Assembly: GCF_000374085.1 (NCBI RefSeq)
Contig: NZ_KB893387.1
Coordinates: forward strand, 1 to 64,000
Source of the DNA: Spirosoma spitsbergense DSM 19989
Lineage (GTDB): Bacteria; Bacteroidota; Bacteroidia; Cytophagales; Spirosomataceae
Direction: 5' to 3'
DNA length: 64,000 bases
Position 1 is the first letter of the stretch; every line of letters begins with the position of its first letter. Shown here one piece after another: positions 62,026-64,000 of this stretch. The notes beneath the pieces were generated by a model. It was not told the origin of the DNA, did not search any database, and was given only the letters and a program-made list of their open reading frames with translations. A program made the position numbers and the translations under genes.

Positions 62026-62828
62026 GTAGGTTGAGTAAGTAAATTAATTGATACGGTTGTTCCCTGACCGGGCAACGATTTCAGTGTATATTGCCCTCCA
62101 ATGAGGGCTGCCCGACGCTGCATATTTCGTAAGCCGGCCCCCGACTGGCTGAGGATTTTCTCCTGGGTAGACGGATAGTCAAATCCTTTCCCATCATCCT
62201 GCAAAGTCAGCGTAACCGATTCCGGTAGGTAGATGATATTTACAGTCAGTTTTTTCGCTTCGGCGTGCTTGATAGCATTATTCAACACTTCCTGTACGAT
62301 ACGAAACAGGACAATTTCGCGCTGGAATCCCAGCGAATACGCTTCCCCACTGGTCCGAAACTCCGTCCCGAAAATACCGGTGTTTCGGACCCGTTGCAAT
62401 TCCTGCGCAATACTTTCGCTTAGTCCAAAATCCTGCACGAAATCACCATCCAGGCTCTTTGTCAACGACCTTAAATCGTTGATAGACTGTGCAATGAGTT
62501 CATTAGCCTGCTGAATGTACTTTCTGTTATCATCGCCTTCTTTTGCCTCCTCCACCACATTCAGATTGATGCGGGCTACGGCCAATAGCTGGCCAACATT
62601 GTCATGTAATTCCTGACCGATGTGCTGTAGGGTGGTATTTTGCACTTCGAGCTGAGCGGTTAATATTTCCCGTTCGTATTGGGCTTTGAGCGTTATTTTG
62701 TCTTGAATATTTACTTTCTGGCGATGGCGAAAATATAACAACATGTATACTAAAAAAATACTTGACAACAATAAGGCTGTTGTTCCAAAAATAATAATCA
62801 ATAAGACGTGATATTCTTCCGATAGCAT
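62022..62828 (-). CDS. NarX-type sensor histidine kinase with one TM helix
   Basis: A 268-residue kinase. A short N-terminus with one transmembrane helix (VLLIIIFGTTALLLSSIFLV) is followed by HisKA_3 (LQHIGQELHDNVGQLLAVAR, phospho-His) and a HATPase domain (IVQEVLNNAIKHAEAKKLTV; LQDDGKGFDYPS; GAGLRNMQRRAALIGG). It has no sensor domain of its own; the multi-TM protein encoded just upstream, overlapping by 31 bp, may sense the signal. Confidence 0.92.
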   Translation of the reverse strand: MLSEEYHVLLIIIFGTTALLLSSIFLVYMLLYFRHRQKVNIQDKITLKAQYEREILTAQLEVQNTTLQHIGQELHDNVGQLLAVARINLNVVEEAKEGDDNRKYIQQANELIAQSINDLRSLTKSLDGDFVQDFGLSESIAQELQRVRNTGIFGTEFRTSGEAYSLGFQREIVLFRIVQEVLNNAIKHAEAKKLTVNIIYLPESVTLTLQDDGKGFDYPSTQEKILSQSGAGLRNMQRRAALIGGQYTLKSLPGQGTTVSINLLTQPT

Positions 62829-63463
62829 AGCAATCCGATAAGGATCATTACATACAAATATATATTCAGCATAGAGTTTAATACGTATAGACTGTATGCC
62901 AGATTCCTATTAGTCTTCTGTATTTCATAACCAAGTCCTTTGATAAATATTGAACCGGCCGAAAAAATGAAAAACCCCACACTTATCCAAAAAAAAGGAT
63001 TATGCTTAATTTCTAGAATAGCTTCGCTTTTGTATACTGAGTAAAAGTATAATAAAGATAAATATATAAATAGCAGGCACCTTATGATGAACATATAGTT
63101 AAATACAAGATAATCTCGAAGAAAAACTAAACTAATACAAGTAAGTAAGCCGTAAACAAATATTGTTATTTTAACGATATTTGCTTCGAAGTTGCTGTAA
63201 TAATGGCAAAATGTAGTAGCTATTAGTAAGTATTCAAAAAAACCAAATATTTCGTATATAATTAGATGGAAATTGCCGCGAATATTGGATTTGTACAGGG
63301 CTAACTGAACAATAAATTCAATAAGTACAAGTCCCCATATATATAGCCCAACAAATCTGAGAGAATACGGTTGCAGATGGCGGCTAAAAAAGGCTACAGC
63401 ACCGGCAATGAGTATAACGCTAAAATAAGCGTATTTTAGAATAGTGAATATACTTTCATACAT
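62798..63463 (-). CDS. Multi-TM protein upstream of the histidine kinase
   Basis: A 221-residue membrane protein with six or seven helices (YFSVILIAGAVAFFS; FVGLYIWGLVLIEFIVQLAL; YEIFGFFEYLLIATTFCHYY; IFVYGLLTCISLVFL; CLLFIYLSLLYFYSVY; FFWISVGFFIFSAGSIFI; LNIYLYVMILIGLL). It overlaps the kinase gene by 31 bp. GC is clearly lower than in the flanking genes (roughly a third), which suggests different origin or relaxed selection. It may act as the sensor module. Confidence 0.7.
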   Translation of the reverse strand: MYESIFTILKYAYFSVILIAGAVAFFSRHLQPYSLRFVGLYIWGLVLIEFIVQLALYKSNIRGNFHLIIYEIFGFFEYLLIATTFCHYYSNFEANIVKITIFVYGLLTCISLVFLRDYLVFNYMFIIRCLLFIYLSLLYFYSVYKSEAILEIKHNPFFWISVGFFIFSAGSIFIKGLGYEIQKTNRNLAYSLYVLNSMLNIYLYVMILIGLLCYRKNITSY

Positions 63464-63516
63464 ATCAGGCTAACAGTAAATGGAAATTTCTCTCCGGGAA
63501 ATTCCCAATCAAGATA

Positions 63517-63876
63517 TCAACGAGCATCCACAATTTTTGATAAGGTGGTAAACTTGCCTGGTCGGGGAGGCTCAATACAGCAGTCGGATTCAAATGCATC
63601 CCCTTGAATCGTAGGCCTAACAATTTCATTTCCCTCTGAGTCAACACATACAAGAACAATCGTCAACGCATTTGATTCGGTCAACGCAGGATAGACACGA
63701 ATGGCAACGGTCCCGGCCTTAGAAAGTAAATTCACAATATTTTCAGTAGGAAAATCAAATGCCAGTGCTGCATCATCAGGCAAGTCAGGGAAGTAGGCCC
63801 TGAAAGCATCTTTGAAGCGACGTAACGCTTCAATCAAATCGGCAGGATTTTCACATACTTTGGGCGTTGTAGACAT
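63517..63876 (-). CDS. Small soluble protein of unknown function
   Basis: A 119-residue protein with no signal peptide or TM helix. Features: VCENPADLIEALRRFKDAFR (amphipathic helix), LPDDAALAFDFPTENIVNLL, VAIRVYPALTESNALTIVLV and a Cys pair in FESDCCIEPPRPGKF. No family recognised. It is the first gene of the unit with the multi-TM, kinase and regulator genes (54 bp before the multi-TM start), and its promoter has a strong palindrome. Confidence 0.6.
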   Translation of the reverse strand: MSTTPKVCENPADLIEALRRFKDAFRAYFPDLPDDAALAFDFPTENIVNLLSKAGTVAIRVYPALTESNALTIVLVCVDSEGNEIVRPTIQGDAFESDCCIEPPRPGKFTTLSKIVDAR

Positions 63877-63924
63877 TGTTTTGACAGGTTAGAGTAAGAT
63901 TAATCACGATTGATCTGGTAAAAG

Positions 63925-63954
63925 CAAAGGTATATAATCGGTATTGTGTCACAA
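63925..63954 (-). promoter_or_regulatory. Bacteroidota promoter for the small protein/two-component genes
   Basis: On the minus strand TTG (plus 63952-63954) is followed after exactly 19 bases by TACCTTTG (plus 63925-63932). This is a good match to TTG-N19-TAnnTTTG, and predicts a start near 63918, about 40 bases before the ATG at 63876. The TTG lies inside the palindrome at 63946-63977. Confidence 0.72.
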
Positions 63955-63977
63955 CGGGAAATTTCCCGTTGTGACAC
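63946..63977. promoter_or_regulatory. Perfect 32-bp palindrome overlapping the -33 box
   Basis: GTGTCACAACGGGAAA (63946-63961) is followed directly by its reverse complement (63962-63977). It is exact over 16 bp on each side with no spacer. It covers the -33 TTG of the promoter above, so a repressor-type operator is the simplest reading; alternatively it could be the terminator of a gene beyond the window. Confidence 0.65.
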
Positions 63978-64000
63978 CGAGTTTCATCCTTTCACCCATT

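Overview
The window looks like a chromosomal segment of a Cytophagales bacterium of the Spirosoma/Larkinella type. The evidence is a type IX secretion (T9SS) C-terminal sorting domain next to a PorP/SprF protein, many lipoproteins with Bacteroidota-style signal peptides, promoter boxes of the form TAnnTTTG, a GWxTD protein, and about 50-55% GC. No rRNA, tRNA or CRISPR array was seen. The only mobile-element trace is the end of an ISKra4-like transposase at the left edge.

Layout. 1-3.6 kb: transposase end, a methyltransferase, a GWxTD lipoprotein and RlmB. 3.7-12.3 kb (minus strand): a five-gene operon that I consider the most interesting locus. In transcription order it encodes a vWA-like lipoprotein, a small three-helix membrane protein, a tubulin/FtsZ-like protein, a giant actin/Hsp70-fold ATPase and a membrane-anchored coiled-coil protein. 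It looks like a two-filament, membrane-linked cytoskeletal or remodelling machine. 12.6-30.5 kb: an Ig-like lipoprotein, 5-oxoprolinase, two tandem YD-like lipoprotein genes (one frameshifted), an IPT/NHL protein, SurE, a GH3 enzyme, LysE, a Nudix hydrolase, a CDF transporter, an FAH enzyme, an arsenic island (arsR, arsM, arsN2-like and a deleted arsC remnant, with two matching ArsR operators) and RecO. 30.5-33.4 kb: small lipoprotein, coiled-coil, DUF4386 and Crp-family genes.

33.6-41 kb: a TPP-riboswitch-controlled thiamin operon, thiS-C-D-E-G-H-F, with a TenI-like gene converging on and overlapping thiF. 41-46.3 kb: YtxH protein, an AraC-MGMT repair regulator, a separate Ada-type zinc domain, a membrane protein, and a divergent MocR regulator/FMN-oxidase pair. 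46.3-50.9 kb: a large PKD surface protein with a T9SS sorting domain and its SprF-like partner.

51.4-60.4 kb: a second unusual locus. Two tandem sigma/anti-sigma pairs plus a periplasmic M48 protease-barrel protein form one operon. Next to it is an operon for a matrixin-like protein lacking its zinc motif and a secreted TPR-CHAT (caspase-fold) protein. The two upstream regions share a 10-bp word inside inverted repeats. 60.7-64 kb: OsmC, then a two-component system with a multi-TM partner and a small protein whose promoter -33 box lies inside a perfect 32-bp palindrome.

A recurring feature of the first 25 kb is a set of intergenic imperfect hairpins, each built from one short word repeated several times and then repeated as its reverse complement. 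The word differs between loci.
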